Under the pieces are notes generated by a model. That model did no database searches. It had not been told where the DNA came from and saw nothing but the letters and a program-made list of their open reading frames with translations. From Dyella amyloliquefaciens (GTDB lineage: Bacteria; Pseudomonadota; Gammaproteobacteria; Xanthomonadales; Rhodanobacteraceae): DNA of 64,000 bases. Below, in pieces: positions 1 to 8,408 of the stretch. The stretch lies in assembly GCF_004296575.1 (NCBI RefSeq), contig NZ_SAYT01000006.1, positions 124,001 to 188,000 on the forward strand, in the 5' to 3' direction. The translations under genes and the position numbers were made by a program. Numbering within the stretch: position 1 is the first letter of the stretch; each line of letters opens with the position of its first letter.

Positions 1-319
1 CTTCGGAGGCGGCGGTGAACACCGCAACCTCAGTGACGCCCACTGCGCGGGCGCGCTCATAGCCCTGTTCGTTCGGCACCAGCACGGGAAAGCTCACGCC
101 CGGCACCTTGCGGATGCCCTGGTAGACCTCCGCCGCATCCGCCATCTGCGGCACCCACTTGGGGCTGACGAAGCTGGTCGCTTCGATCGACTGCAGGCCG
201 GTGCTGGACAGGCGATCGATCAATGCGATCTTCACATCGGTCGGCAGCAGCGTCTTCTCGTTCTGCAGGCCGTCGCGTGCACCGACTTCGACGATGCGTA
301 CGTGGTTGTTCGTGTTCAT
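1..319 (-). CDS. liuE: Hydroxymethylglutaryl-CoA lyase, N-terminal part (cut by window edge)
   Basis: Translating the minus strand from the ATG at 319 gives a frame open to the window edge, about 106 residues. It contains the HMG-CoA lyase N-terminal signature [12 protein letters not shown] followed by the segment around [18 protein letters not shown]. In this TIM-barrel family the Arg-Asp of this signature binds substrate and metal. The enzyme splits HMG-CoA into acetyl-CoA and acetoacetate, the last step of leucine and isovalerate breakdown. It lies 77 bp downstream of the methylcrotonoyl-CoA carboxylase alpha gene on the same strand, so the two are probably co-transcribed. The C-terminal two thirds are outside the window. 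Identity is firm; the completeness of the gene cannot be judged. Confidence 0.93.
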   Translation of the reverse strand, partial: MNTNNHVRIVEVGARDGLQNEKTLLPTDVKIALIDRLSSTGLQSIEATSFVSPKWVPQMADAAEVYQGIRKVPGVSFPVLVPNEQGYERARAVGVTEVAVFTAASE

Positions 320-396
320 GGTCAAAACCTGGCTCGCTGGAGGTACTGGCAGTGTGGAAAATGCGTGGACAGTGCTGCGTTTCGGCCGCCTGAGAT

Positions 397-2394
397 TCAG
401 TCGGCGAAGCGCACGAGCACCGCATCCGCTTCGACGAAATCGCCTTGTGCTGCTCCGATGCTGGCGATGGTGCCGGCGCGTGGCGCCTTCAGGGCCAGCT
501 CCATCTTCATGGCTTCCATCACCAGCAGTTCCTGGCCTTCTTCCACCGCATCACCCGCACTGGCTTTCACCAGCACGATGCGGCCTGGCATGGGGGCCAC
601 GACCTGGTTGCCGCCACCGCTTTCCTTCGATTGCCAGGCGAAGGCGGGGGCGCGCTCGAAGGTGTGGCGATTGCCATCGGCATCATGCACGGTGATGCGC
701 GAGGCATCGACGCGCACGGGAGCGCGCAACGACTCGCCATTGAAACGCGCGCTGAGCGTGGCGTTATCGCGGCGTGCGCCGCGGACCTCGGCGCTGTCCT
801 CGCCATGATGCAGGCGATAGTCGCCAGCGTGGCCGTAGGCTTCGACTTCGTAGCGCTGACCATGCAGCGACAGCGCCACGATGCGCTTGCCGGCGTGGCC
901 GACGCGCCACGCGTCTGCACGTGCCCAGGGTGAGTAGGGATCGGAACCTTGGGTGGATCCCGCAACGACGGCCTGTTCCTCGTCCATCAGAGCGGCGATG
1001 GCCGCGGCAAACAGCACACTGGCATCAGGTGCCGCATCGCCCGCCAGGAACTCCGGCAGATGACGATCGAGGTAGCCGGTATCGATGCGCCCCTCGACCA
1101 CGACGGGGTGACGGGACAAGCGCTCGAGGAAGGCGATATTGGATTTCGGGCCGACGATCTCACTGGCCATCAAGGCGTCGCGCAGACGCTGCAGGGCCTG
1201 CGGACGATCCTGGTCCCACACGATCAGCTTGGCGATCATCGGGTCGTAGAAGATCGTCACGGTGTCGCCTTCGATCACGCCACCGTCGAGGCGCACATGG
1301 CGCGATGGCGTGGGAAGTTGCAGCTTCAACAATTTGCCGGAGCCTGGCAGGAAATTCTGGTCGGGATCCTCGGCGTACAGGCGCACTTCGATGGCGTGGC
1401 CGCGCGCGTGGATCTGGTCCTGCGTCAACGGAAGCGCCTCGCCCGCGGCAATACGCAGCTGCCATTCGACCAGGTCCAGGCCGAGCGTTTCTTCGGTGAC
1501 CGGATGCTCCACCTGCAGGCGCGTATTCATCTCCATGAAGAAGAACTCGCCGTCCTGTCCCACGATGAATTCCACCGTGCCGGCACCGACATAGGCCACC
1601 GCCTGAGCGGCGGCCACGGCGGCGGCGCCCATCGCCGCGCGACGCGCGTCGTCGAGGAAGGGCGAGGGCGTTTCCTCCAGCACCTTCTGGTAGCGACGCT
1701 GCGCCGAGCACTCACGTTCGTTGAGGTGGATGACGTTGCCGTGGCTGTCGCCGAATACCTGGAATTCGATATGACGCGGGTGTTCGACATAGCGCTCGAG
1801 AATGACGCGCGTGTCGCCGAAGGCACTGGCCGCTTCACGCTGTGCCGAGGCCAGCGCATCGGCGAATTCACCTTCGCTGCGCACGATGCGCATGCCTTTG
1901 CCGCCGCCGCCGGAGGCCGCCTTGATCATCAGCGGGAAGCCGGTGCGACGCGCTTGTTCGGCGAGCACGTCGGTCGACTGGTCCTCGCCGTGATACCCCG
2001 GCACCAGCGGCACGTCGTGCTTTTCCATCAGCGCCTTGGCTGCGGCCTTGGAACCCATCGCATCGATGCTCTCCGGGCGCGGGCCGATGAAGGCGATGTC
2101 GGCATCGGTGCAGGCGCGTGCGAACGCGGTGTTTTCCGAAAGGAAGCCGTAACCCGGATGGATGGCCTGCGCGCCGCTCTTGCGCGCCACCTCCAGGATG
2201 GCATCGCCGCGCAGGTAGGACTCGGTGGGACGCGGGCCGCCGATGGGCCATGCTTCGTCCGCCAGGCGCACGTGCTGCGCATTGGCGTCGGCTTCCGAAT
2301 ACACCGCGATGGTGTGGATGCCCAGGCGCCGGCAGGTGCGGATCACGCGGCAGGCGATCTCGCCGCGGTTGGCAATGAGTACGCGCTGGAACAT
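397..2394 (-). CDS. liuD: Methylcrotonoyl-CoA carboxylase, biotin-carrying alpha subunit
   Basis: 665 residues, the usual length for the alpha subunit. The N-terminal biotin carboxylase half starts [20 protein letters not shown] and carries the glycine-rich ATP-grasp loop [12 protein letters not shown] near residue 160 and the [14 protein letters not shown] motif near 290. The C-terminal biotinyl domain has EAMKMELAL, with the biotinylated Lys near 630. It carboxylates biotin with ATP and bicarbonate for 3-methylcrotonyl-CoA carboxylation in leucine catabolism (cytoplasm). Its beta partner is not adjacent but 22.6 kb away at 25001-26608. The context (liuC upstream, HMG-CoA lyase downstream) favours methylcrotonyl-CoA over propionyl- or geranyl-CoA as substrate. 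Confidence 0.95.
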   Translation of the reverse strand: MFQRVLIANRGEIACRVIRTCRRLGIHTIAVYSEADANAQHVRLADEAWPIGGPRPTESYLRGDAILEVARKSGAQAIHPGYGFLSENTAFARACTDADIAFIGPRPESIDAMGSKAAAKALMEKHDVPLVPGYHGEDQSTDVLAEQARRTGFPLMIKAASGGGGKGMRIVRSEGEFADALASAQREAASAFGDTRVILERYVEHPRHIEFQVFGDSHGNVIHLNERECSAQRRYQKVLEETPSPFLDDARRAAMGAAAVAAAQAVAYVGAGTVEFIVGQDGEFFFMEMNTRLQVEHPVTEETLGLDLVEWQLRIAAGEALPLTQDQIHARGHAIEVRLYAEDPDQNFLPGSGKLLKLQLPTPSRHVRLDGGVIEGDTVTIFYDPMIAKLIVWDQDRPQALQRLRDALMASEIVGPKSNIAFLERLSRHPVVVEGRIDTGYLDRHLPEFLAGDAAPDASVLFAAAIAALMDEEQAVVAGSTQGSDPYSPWARADAWRVGHAGKRIVALSLHGQRYEVEAYGHAGDYRLHHGEDSAEVRGARRDNATLSARFNGESLRAPVRVDASRITVHDADGNRHTFERAPAFAWQSKESGGGNQVVAPMPGRIVLVKASAGDAVEEGQELLVMEAMKMELALKAPRAGTIASIGAAQGDFVEADAVLVRFAD

Positions 2395-2488
2395 GCGGCT
2401 TCCGGGGTCGATGCGAAGCTGTCAAAACTAGCAGATTGCGGTGCCGGAGCCGATGCGCGGCGCAGCATGATCGGAGGGTGACGCTACG

Positions 2489-2616
2489 TGTAGGAGCGCA
2501 CCCAGTGCGCGACCGCGGCGCCTCGTCGACGCCGCCGTGTGTGGTTTTTGCGACGGAGTTCAGGGGGGGCGCGTCACTGCTGCGTAGGCTTTTCGCGCAC
2601 TGGGTGCGCTCCTACA
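2489..2616. repeat. REP-like inverted repeat, copy 1 (128 bp)
   Basis: A 24-bp arm beginning TGTAGGAGCGCACC and ending TGCGCGA at 2489-2512 is repeated in perfect inverted orientation at 2593-2616, separated by an 80-bp spacer. The same arms recur at 35364-35446 and 62064-62146 with shorter spacers. The GTAG head and the internal short palindrome (GCGCAC..GTGCGC) resemble REP/SMAG-type extragenic palindromes of Xanthomonadales and Pseudomonas, which are mobilised by RAYT transposases. No RAYT gene is in this window. The copy begins 22 bp after the stop of the cupin gene and may act as a transcription end or mRNA stabiliser. Confidence 0.85.
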
Positions 2617-2637
2617 TTTGCGGGCGATGGCGGGGCG

Positions 2638-3156
2638 TCATTCGCCTTCCCAGTACCCCACCGTTAGCTCCGCCTTGCTCACGTGGCGGAAACCTTGCGG
2701 CTTGCCGTCGGCACCGGGCGGGTATTCGGCCATGATTCCGAACTTGCCGGTATCGGGGTACTCGCAGATTTCCGGCGATTGCTTGGTGCTGACGGCGAGA
2801 TAGCGCAACTCGGTGTCGCCGGTGTTGATGATCTGGTGCGCCGCCTCCGGGCCGCCGGGCGGGCAGGCGATGACATCACCCGCGCGGATGGCGTGGCGCT
2901 CCTCGCCGATGCGCACTTCGCCGCTGCCTTCGAGGATGAAGAACATTTCCTCGTTCACGCGATGGCAATGCAGGGGGAACGCGCGCTTGCCCGGTGGCAC
3001 GGCGGTGATGTTGTAGCCGAGTTTCTGTGCGCCGATCTGCGCCGAGAAGCGGCCCATGCGCGCTTCATAGCGTTCGGCGGTTTCGCCCGTCGGGCCCATG
3101 CCGGGGGGAAAGCCCTGCAGTTCAACGTCGGCGATGTTCATGATCGGGCGTGGCAT
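2638..3156 (-). CDS. Cupin-domain protein
   Basis: 172 residues from the ATG at 3156, chosen because AAGGA lies 8 bp upstream; an in-frame ATG at 3141 is the alternative, and the frame can be read further upstream without support. A single cupin fold is visible: first motif around FPLHCHRVNEEMFFILEGSG with the metal-binding His and Glu residues, second motif around PPGGPEAAHQIINTGD near residues 110-125. Cupins of this type bind a metal and include isomerases, dioxygenases and sugar-binding proteins; the sequence does not show which. It sits between liuC and liuD on the same strand, with a VOC-family gene upstream, so a metabolic role linked to the acyl-CoA pathway is possible but unproven. 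Confidence 0.8.
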   Translation of the reverse strand: MPRPIMNIADVELQGFPPGMGPTGETAERYEARMGRFSAQIGAQKLGYNITAVPPGKRAFPLHCHRVNEEMFFILEGSGEVRIGEERHAIRAGDVIACPPGGPEAAHQIINTGDTELRYLAVSTKQSPEICEYPDTGKFGIMAEYPPGADGKPQGFRHVSKAELTVGYWEGE

Positions 3157-3247
3157 GGCGGATGTCCTTGGGTCTGATCCCCCAAGTATCCCTCCAGCGC
3201 GCCGGCTTCGCGGGTGCGGGAAGGCATGGGCCTCCCGCAGTGATGGG

Positions 3248-3640
3248 TCATGCCGGTCGATGGCAGACCGCTTCGATGTTGTGGCCGTCGGGATCGAGCA
3301 CGAAGGCGCCGTAGTAATGCTCGTGGTAGTGCGGGCGCAGGCCGGGCGCGCCATTGTCCTTGGCTCCCGCCGCAAGGGCGACACGATGGAACGCATCGAC
3401 GGCGGCGCGGTCAGGGGCCGTGAAGGCGACATGCACGGGGCCCGCCGGGTGACCGTTGTGTGACGTGCCGATCCAGAAGCTTGGCTTGCCATCGGCGCCG
3501 AAGCCCGCGTGATCGCCATCGCCGGTCTGCTCGGACGTCACTTCCATCAGCAGGGTGGCGCCAAGAGGCTCGAGCACCTTGCGGTAGAACTCGCGACTGC
3601 GTTCGAAACCGGAAACATGCAGGCCGACGTGGTCGAGCAT
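3248..3640 (-). CDS. VOC-family protein (glyoxalase/bleomycin-resistance fold)
   Basis: 130 residues. The start MLDHVGLHVSGFERSREFYR is a typical first beta-alpha unit of a vicinal-oxygen-chelate protein. The second half holds PAGPVHVAFTAPDRAAVDAF and ends with VLDPDGHNIEAVCH, containing the conserved Asp-Pro-Asp-Gly-x-x-x-Glu metal-binding end. Length equals a single glyoxalase-like chain, which usually dimerises. The substrate cannot be told. It lies between liuC and the cupin gene on the same strand with gaps of 45 and 91 bp, consistent with one transcript. It could be a methylmalonyl-CoA epimerase-like, lyase or dioxygenase member; none is supported specifically. Confidence 0.85.
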   Translation of the reverse strand: MLDHVGLHVSGFERSREFYRKVLEPLGATLLMEVTSEQTGDGDHAGFGADGKPSFWIGTSHNGHPAGPVHVAFTAPDRAAVDAFHRVALAAGAKDNGAPGLRPHYHEHYYGAFVLDPDGHNIEAVCHRPA

Positions 3641-3685
3641 GGCGTCACTCCTTGTGGACGATCGAAGCGGGAAGCGGGATGCCTG

Positions 3686-4471
3686 TCAGCACCAGCGCGG
3701 CGCGCGCTTGCCAAGGAAGGCGCCGAGGCCTTCCTGACCTTCGTCGGACACGCGCAGTCGCGCGATCAGCGCGGCGTTGTCGCGGTCGATCCGTTCGGCG
3801 TCTTCCTCGGTGGCGCCTGCCATGCGCAGGGCCAGCTGCTTGGCTTCGGCCTGCGCGACCGGGCCGGCCTTGGCGAGCAGGGCGAGGGTGGCGTCAACCG
3901 CTTCATCCAGCTGTTCGGCAGGCACGCAGCGGTGCAGCAGGCCGATCTCCCATGCGGTGGCGGCATCGAACAGCTCGCCGGTGAGGAACAGGCGGCGCGC
4001 GTGGCGCAGGCCGATCGCATGGATCACATAGGGCGAGATGACGGCGGGAACCAAGCCCAGCTTGACCTCGGTAAGACCGAAGCGCGCGCTGTCCACGCCG
4101 ATGGCGATATCGCAGCAGGCGATAAGGCCTACGCCGCCGCCATAGGCCGCGCCGTTGACGCGCGCAACGGTCGGCTTGGGCAGGTACTGCAGCGTGCGCA
4201 TCAGGCTCGCCAAGCGCAGCGAGTCTTCGCGGTTTTCCGTTTCGCCGGCCGAGGCCATGCCGCGCATCCAGTTGAGGTCCGCGCCGGCCGAGAAGCTGGC
4301 GCCTTCGCCGGTGAGCACCACGGCGCGCACGGTGCCGTCCCTGCCTGCGTCGGCCAGCGCATCGGAGAGCTCCGCGATCAGGTTATCGTCGAACGCGTTG
4401 TGCACCTGCGGACGGTTCAGGGTGATACGGCGAACGCCGGCGTGGTCGGCGATAAGAATGTTGTCGGTCAT
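3686..4471 (-). CDS. liuC: Enoyl-CoA hydratase, probable 3-methylglutaconyl-CoA hydratase
   Basis: 261 residues from ATG 4471, preceded by GGAGG 4 bp upstream; an ATG at 4495 adds eight residues but lacks a ribosome site. Crotonase-fold landmarks are the oxyanion-hole segment EGASFSAGADLNWM, the second loop NGAAYGGGVGLIACCDIA and FGLTEVKLGLVPAVISPYV, which holds the catalytic-type Glu. In leucine catabolism the enzyme hydrates 3-methylglutaconyl-CoA to HMG-CoA. Family alone does not fix the substrate; the call rests on its position between carboxylase and lyase genes in liu order. It is followed on the same strand by the VOC and cupin genes before liuD. Confidence 0.88.
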   Translation of the reverse strand: MTDNILIADHAGVRRITLNRPQVHNAFDDNLIAELSDALADAGRDGTVRAVVLTGEGASFSAGADLNWMRGMASAGETENREDSLRLASLMRTLQYLPKPTVARVNGAAYGGGVGLIACCDIAIGVDSARFGLTEVKLGLVPAVISPYVIHAIGLRHARRLFLTGELFDAATAWEIGLLHRCVPAEQLDEAVDATLALLAKAGPVAQAEAKQLALRMAGATEEDAERIDRDNAALIARLRVSDEGQEGLGAFLGKRAPRWC

Positions 4472-4591
4472 GGGGCCTCCATCGGATGACGACATCTTAG
4501 GGCCGAAACACCTCGCGCGTGATCGGCGCGGCCGCCGGCGTGCGACGGCGCGTGATCCGGGCGCCGCAGACGCCGCCAGTGTTGCGCGAGT

Positions 4592-5683
4592 TCAGTCCTT
4601 CGCCGGCAGCACCAGGAATTCAGCCGCTTCCAGCGCCGATCCCTGCCAATGGCCGGGTGCCACATCACGCCACCATGGCTGCACGGCGTCGACACGCGCG
4701 GGTTCGATGGATTCGCCCAGGCGTGGCATCACCAGACCTTCGGGCGCTTTCGCCAGCAATACGTCCGCGGGCTCCGCCCAGGGATGCATGGCGAGGTTGA
4801 AGGTTCCCCAGTGCACCGGCAGCAGCTTGCCGCTGCCGAGCTGTCGCCACGCATCGATGGCATTGTCCGGCCCCAGGTGCACGCTGCCCCAGGAGGGATG
4901 GAACGCGCCCACTTCGATCATCACCAGGTCGAACGGACCCAGCCGCTGTCCGATCTCGGCGAAGTGGGGCGAGAGGCCGGTGTCGCCGCTGAAGAACACG
5001 GCATGCCGCTCACCACGAAGCGCGAAGGACGACCACAGCGTGGCATTGCGGTCACGCAGGCTACGGCCGGAGAAATGGTGCGAGGGTGCGGCGGTGATGG
5101 TCAGCCCGCGTGGCAGCGAAACCTGTTCCCACCAATCGAGTTCGGTGATGCGTTCCGCCGGTACGCCCCAGGCTTCCAGGTGGACGCCGACACCCAGCGA
5201 CGTAATGAAAGGCACGCGCAGCTTCGCCAGCTCGCGGATGCTCGGGTAGTCCAGATGATCGTAGTGGTCGTGCGAGATCAGCACGGCATCGAGTGGTGGC
5301 AGCGCGCTGATATCCACCGGCACGGGCTGGAAGCGCTTGGGTCCGAGGAAGGAGAACGGCGACGCGCGTTCGCCCCACACGGGGTCGGTAAGGATGCGCA
5401 CGCCATCGATTTCCAGCAGCACGGTGGAATGACCGAGCCAGGTGGCGCGCAGGCCGGTTTCCACCGGGCGCGTCCAGCCGTTGCGCGGGTCGAGCGCGGG
5501 CAGCGGTCGTGCCGGCGTGCGTCCCTCGCCACGAAAGACGAAGTCGACCAGCGACGGCTGTTCATCCGTCATGCGCGGGGTGCTGGCGGGGTAGGTGTTG
5601 ACGAAGCCGCCATCGGAGTACTGCGCCGACGACTGCATGCGTTCGAGCCGCAGGCCCGTCGCGTGTCGGGAGAACCAAGCCAT
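4592..5683 (-). CDS. MBL-fold metallohydrolase (NAPE-PLD/UlaG-like)
   Basis: 363 residues. It contains TWLGHSTVLLEIDGVRILTD near 81-100 and the metallo-beta-lactamase metal motif SHDHYDHLD (H138, H140, D142, H143). Later metal ligands fit FSGDTGLSPHF and the His of LLPVHWGTFNL. This arrangement matches the long MBL proteins related to N-acyl-phosphatidylethanolamine phospholipase D and bacterial RomA-like proteins; bacterial substrates are mostly unknown. No signal peptide is obvious. It stands alone between liuC and the divergent feo operon, with a 120-bp gap to liuC. Confidence 0.82.
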   Translation of the reverse strand: MAWFSRHATGLRLERMQSSAQYSDGGFVNTYPASTPRMTDEQPSLVDFVFRGEGRTPARPLPALDPRNGWTRPVETGLRATWLGHSTVLLEIDGVRILTDPVWGERASPFSFLGPKRFQPVPVDISALPPLDAVLISHDHYDHLDYPSIRELAKLRVPFITSLGVGVHLEAWGVPAERITELDWWEQVSLPRGLTITAAPSHHFSGRSLRDRNATLWSSFALRGERHAVFFSGDTGLSPHFAEIGQRLGPFDLVMIEVGAFHPSWGSVHLGPDNAIDAWRQLGSGKLLPVHWGTFNLAMHPWAEPADVLLAKAPEGLVMPRLGESIEPARVDAVQPWWRDVAPGHWQGSALEAAEFLVLPAKD

Positions 5684-5954
5684 GGAAGACCTCTTCGGGT
5701 AGATGGGGAAGTTTTGCCACGGCTCGACCGAAAGAACGGCATCGGATCACGCCATTCGCTGGCGCTGCGGCATGGGGTAGTCCTGCTATCGGGGTGGATG
5801 GGGTCTTTCCCAAGGCGCTGCATGGGTCACCGTGCCGTTCGTTGGGTTGGGCGCCGGTGCGTCGATTTAGGCGCAAGAAGCTGCACGTTTGATGGAATTT
5901 TGGCTAGGGAAACCAGCGGCAACGAACCACGCTGCAGTCGGAGTGAGACTCAGA

Positions 5955-5973
5955 TACAATGCGAACCATTCTT
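5955..5973 (+). promoter_or_regulatory. Putative Fur box upstream of feoA
   Basis: The 19-mer here matches the classical Fur consensus at about 12 of 19 positions, keeping AATG..AA.CATT. It ends 17 bp before the feoA start, a position where ferric Fur would block transcription. The rest of the 307-bp gap from 5684 to 5990 shows no gene. Function is inferred from position and partial match only. Confidence 0.5.
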
Positions 5974-5990
5974 ATTTGAATTGGTGACCA

Positions 5991-6236
5991 GTGCGCCTGT
6001 CCGACCTGCCGAAAGGGGCTACTGCCGTGGTGGACCGAGTGGACGATGCTCATGCTTCCGACCTGATCGCGCAGCGCTTGCGCGACCTGGGGTTCGTGGC
6101 AGGCGAGCCGGTGCGCCTGGTGGCTGTCGGACCCATGGGCGCCGACCCGCTGCTGATTCAGATCGGTTCGACTCGTTTCGCGCTGCGCCGTAACGAAGCG
6201 GCGCGCGTGATGGTGCGCATGGAGACGGCCGCATGA
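5991..6236 (+). CDS. feoA: Ferrous iron transport protein A
   Basis: 81 residues starting with GTG at 5991. The sequence is the small SH3-like FeoA domain: MRLSDLPKGATAVVDRV, then the conserved QRLRDLGFVAGEPVRLV turn and FALRRNEAARVMV at the end. FeoA is a cytoplasmic partner that modulates the FeoB transporter. The stop overlaps the feoB ATG by 4 bp, showing translational coupling. A likely Fur box lies just upstream. Confidence 0.93.
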   Translation: MRLSDLPKGATAVVDRVDDAHASDLIAQRLRDLGFVAGEPVRLVAVGPMGADPLLIQIGSTRFALRRNEAARVMVRMETAA

Positions 6237-8068
6237 GCGCCGACAGCCTGCGCATCGCCTTGGTGGGCAACCCCAATTGCGGCAAGACGGCGCTGTTCAA
6301 CCAGCTCACCGGCGGTCGCCAGAAGGTGGCGAACTACGCCGGCGTCACAGTCGAACGCAAGGAAGGTCGTTTCACCGCGCCTTCGGGCCGCGTGCTGCAG
6401 GTGCTGGATCTGCCGGGCACCTACAGCTTCGACGCCGCCAGCCCGGATGAGCAGATCACCCGCGACGTGCTGGAAGGCAATTACCCGGGCGAATCCGCGC
6501 CGGACCTGATCATCTGCGTGGCCGACGCCACCAACCTGCGCCTGCACCTGCGTTTCGTGCTCGAAGTGAAGCGACTGGGTCGACCCATCGTGCTGGCGCT
6601 GAACATGATGGATGCCGCGCGCCGTCGCGGTGTCGTCATCGATGTCCCCGAACTGTCGCGCCGCCTGGGCATGCCGGTGGTGGAAACGATCGCGGTGAAG
6701 CGCGATGGCGTGAAGGCGTTGATCGCGCGAGTGGATGGCGAGATTCCCGACGCCGCGCCGGCGCAGCCGGATGACCCGGCCAGCCGCGCCGACCTGCACG
6801 CGCAGGTGCGCGAGCTGCTCGCCGCCACGGTGACCATGCCGCGCGCCACTGCCGAGCTCGACGACGCGCTGGACCGCTGGGCGCTGCATCCGGTGTTTGG
6901 CCTGGCGATCCTGTCGGTGGTGATGTTCCTGGTGTTCCAGGCGGTGTACGCCGCCGGCAAGCCGATGACCGACCTGATCGGCGATGGCTTCGGTTGGCTG
7001 GGCGAGCACGCGACTGCGTGGATGCCGGCCGGCCCGCTGCAGAGCCTGATCGTCGATGGCGTGTTCGGTGGCCTCGGCACGGTGATCGGCTTCCTGCCGG
7101 AAATCCTGGTGCTGTTCTTCTTCATTCTCGTGCTGGAGGAGTCGGGCTACCTGCCGCGCGCCGCTTTCCTGCTCGATCGCCTGATGGTGTCGGTGGGTCT
7201 CACCGGGCGCTCGTTCATCCCGCTGTTGTCGAGTTTTGCCTGCGCCATTCCCGGCATCATGGGTACGCGCAGCATCACTGATCCGCGCGACCGGCTCGCC
7301 ACCATCCTGGTTGCGCCGCTGATGACCTGTTCGGCGCGTCTGCCGGTCTATGCGCTCTTGATCGGCGCGTTCATTCCCACGCGCAAGGTGTTCGGCATCT
7401 TCAATATGCAGGGCCTGGTCCTGTTTGCGCTGTATGCCGCCGGCATCGTCGGCGCGATGGCGGTGGCCTGGGTGATGAAGAAGCTCCGCCGCGATCGGAG
7501 TGAGCACGCGCTGCTGATGGAGCTGCCGTCCTACCGCCTGCCCAAGGTGCGCGACGTGGCGATCGGCCTGTGGGAGCGCGGCATGATCTTCCTGAAGCGC
7601 CTCACCGGCATCATCCTGGGGCTGACCATCCTGATGTGGTTCCTCTCCACTTTCCCGGCGCCGCCTCAGGGAGCGACGGGTCCGGCCATCGACTACAGCG
7701 CGGCCGGCTACATCGGTCGCGGCCTGCAGTACATCTTTGCGCCGTTGGGCTTCAACTGGCAGATCTCCGTGTCGCTGATCCCGGCGTTCGCTGCCCGCGA
7801 AACCGCCGTCGCCGCACTGGCCACGGTGTACGCGGTAGGCGGCGAGGGTGCGGGCCTGCAGCAGGCGCTGGCCGCCAACTTCTCGTTGGCCAGCGCGCTG
7901 TCGCTGCTGGTGTGGTTCGCGTTTGCGCCGCAGTGCATGTCGACGCTCGCGGTGATCCGCCGCGAGACCAACAGCTGGCGCAACGTGGGTATCTCGTTCG
8001 GCTACATGTTCGTGGTGGCGTACGTGGCCTCGTTCCTCACCTACCAGATCACGAGCCTGCTGACATGA
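6233..8068 (+). CDS. feoB: Fe(II) transporter FeoB
   Basis: 611 residues, shorter than the roughly 770-residue E. coli protein but usual for Xanthomonadales. The N-terminal G domain shows G1 GNPNCGKTALFNQLTG, G3 DLPGTYSF and G4 NMMD. A short GDI-like linker follows, then the membrane part from about residue 215 with hydrophobic segments and the gate-type motifs FIPLLSSFACAIPGIMGTRS and APLMTCSARLPVYALLIGAF, whose Cys residues are conserved in FeoB. It drives GTP-dependent uptake of ferrous iron across the inner membrane. It overlaps feoA and the next small gene by ATGA junctions. Confidence 0.96.
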   Translation: MSADSLRIALVGNPNCGKTALFNQLTGGRQKVANYAGVTVERKEGRFTAPSGRVLQVLDLPGTYSFDAASPDEQITRDVLEGNYPGESAPDLIICVADATNLRLHLRFVLEVKRLGRPIVLALNMMDAARRRGVVIDVPELSRRLGMPVVETIAVKRDGVKALIARVDGEIPDAAPAQPDDPASRADLHAQVRELLAATVTMPRATAELDDALDRWALHPVFGLAILSVVMFLVFQAVYAAGKPMTDLIGDGFGWLGEHATAWMPAGPLQSLIVDGVFGGLGTVIGFLPEILVLFFFILVLEESGYLPRAAFLLDRLMVSVGLTGRSFIPLLSSFACAIPGIMGTRSITDPRDRLATILVAPLMTCSARLPVYALLIGAFIPTRKVFGIFNMQGLVLFALYAAGIVGAMAVAWVMKKLRRDRSEHALLMELPSYRLPKVRDVAIGLWERGMIFLKRLTGIILGLTILMWFLSTFPAPPQGATGPAIDYSAAGYIGRGLQYIFAPLGFNWQISVSLIPAFAARETAVAALATVYAVGGEGAGLQQALAANFSLASALSLLVWFAFAPQCMSTLAVIRRETNSWRNVGISFGYMFVVAYVASFLTYQITSLLT

Positions 8069-8364
8069 GCACCGGGCTGCTGGTCCAGTACGTGATCATC
8101 GGCATCGTCGTGCTGTGCGGCGCGCTGATCACCTTGCGCAAGCTGGCGCCGCAGGTCACCAACCGCTGGCTGGCGTCGCTGGCGCTGCATCTCGATCGCG
8201 CGGATCGCTCTGCATGGCAGCGATCGCTGGGCCGCCACCTGCAGCCGAAGCAGGCCACCGGCAATTGCAGCGACGGCTGCAGCACCTGCGGTGCCTGCGG
8301 CCCCAAGCCGCCGGCGGCCGCACACGGTGCACAGCCGCTGGAATTCCGCCCGCGCGCCAAATGA
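8065..8364 (+). CDS. Small Cys-rich membrane protein of the feo operon (DUF6587-like, FeoC-position)
   Basis: 99 residues; its ATG overlaps the feoB stop (ATGA). One transmembrane helix is visible at about residues 6-25 (VQYVIIGIVVLCGALITL), followed by a basic amphipathic stretch and a Cys cluster CSDGCSTCGACG (CxxxCxxCxxC spacing) near residues 69-80. The Cys cluster recalls the Fe-S-binding segment of FeoC, but there is no winged-helix FeoC domain. A role in FeoB assembly, iron sensing or delivery at the membrane is an inference from gene order. The Pro/Ala-rich tail appears unstructured. Confidence 0.85.
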   Translation: MSTGLLVQYVIIGIVVLCGALITLRKLAPQVTNRWLASLALHLDRADRSAWQRSLGRHLQPKQATGNCSDGCSTCGACGPKPPAAAHGAQPLEFRPRAK

Positions 8365-8366
8365 TC

Positions 8367-8390
8367 CGCAGGCGCCACGCAGCGCCTGCG
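8367..8390 (+). terminator. Hairpin terminator after the feo operon
   Basis: A perfect 9-bp stem (CGCAGGCGC / GCGCCTGCG) with a 6-nt loop begins 3 bp after the last feo-operon gene. The following bases are only TTCCCC, so the U-tract is weak. It also sits downstream of the convergent SRPBCC gene. Confidence 0.55.
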
Positions 8391-8408
8391 TTCCCCGGCA
8401 GCTAGAGA

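Noticed and set aside
949-2481. 510-codon plus-strand frame opposite liuD
   Set aside because: It is the antisense shadow of a clear biotin carboxylase gene; its translation is rich in His/Arg/Gly with no domain.
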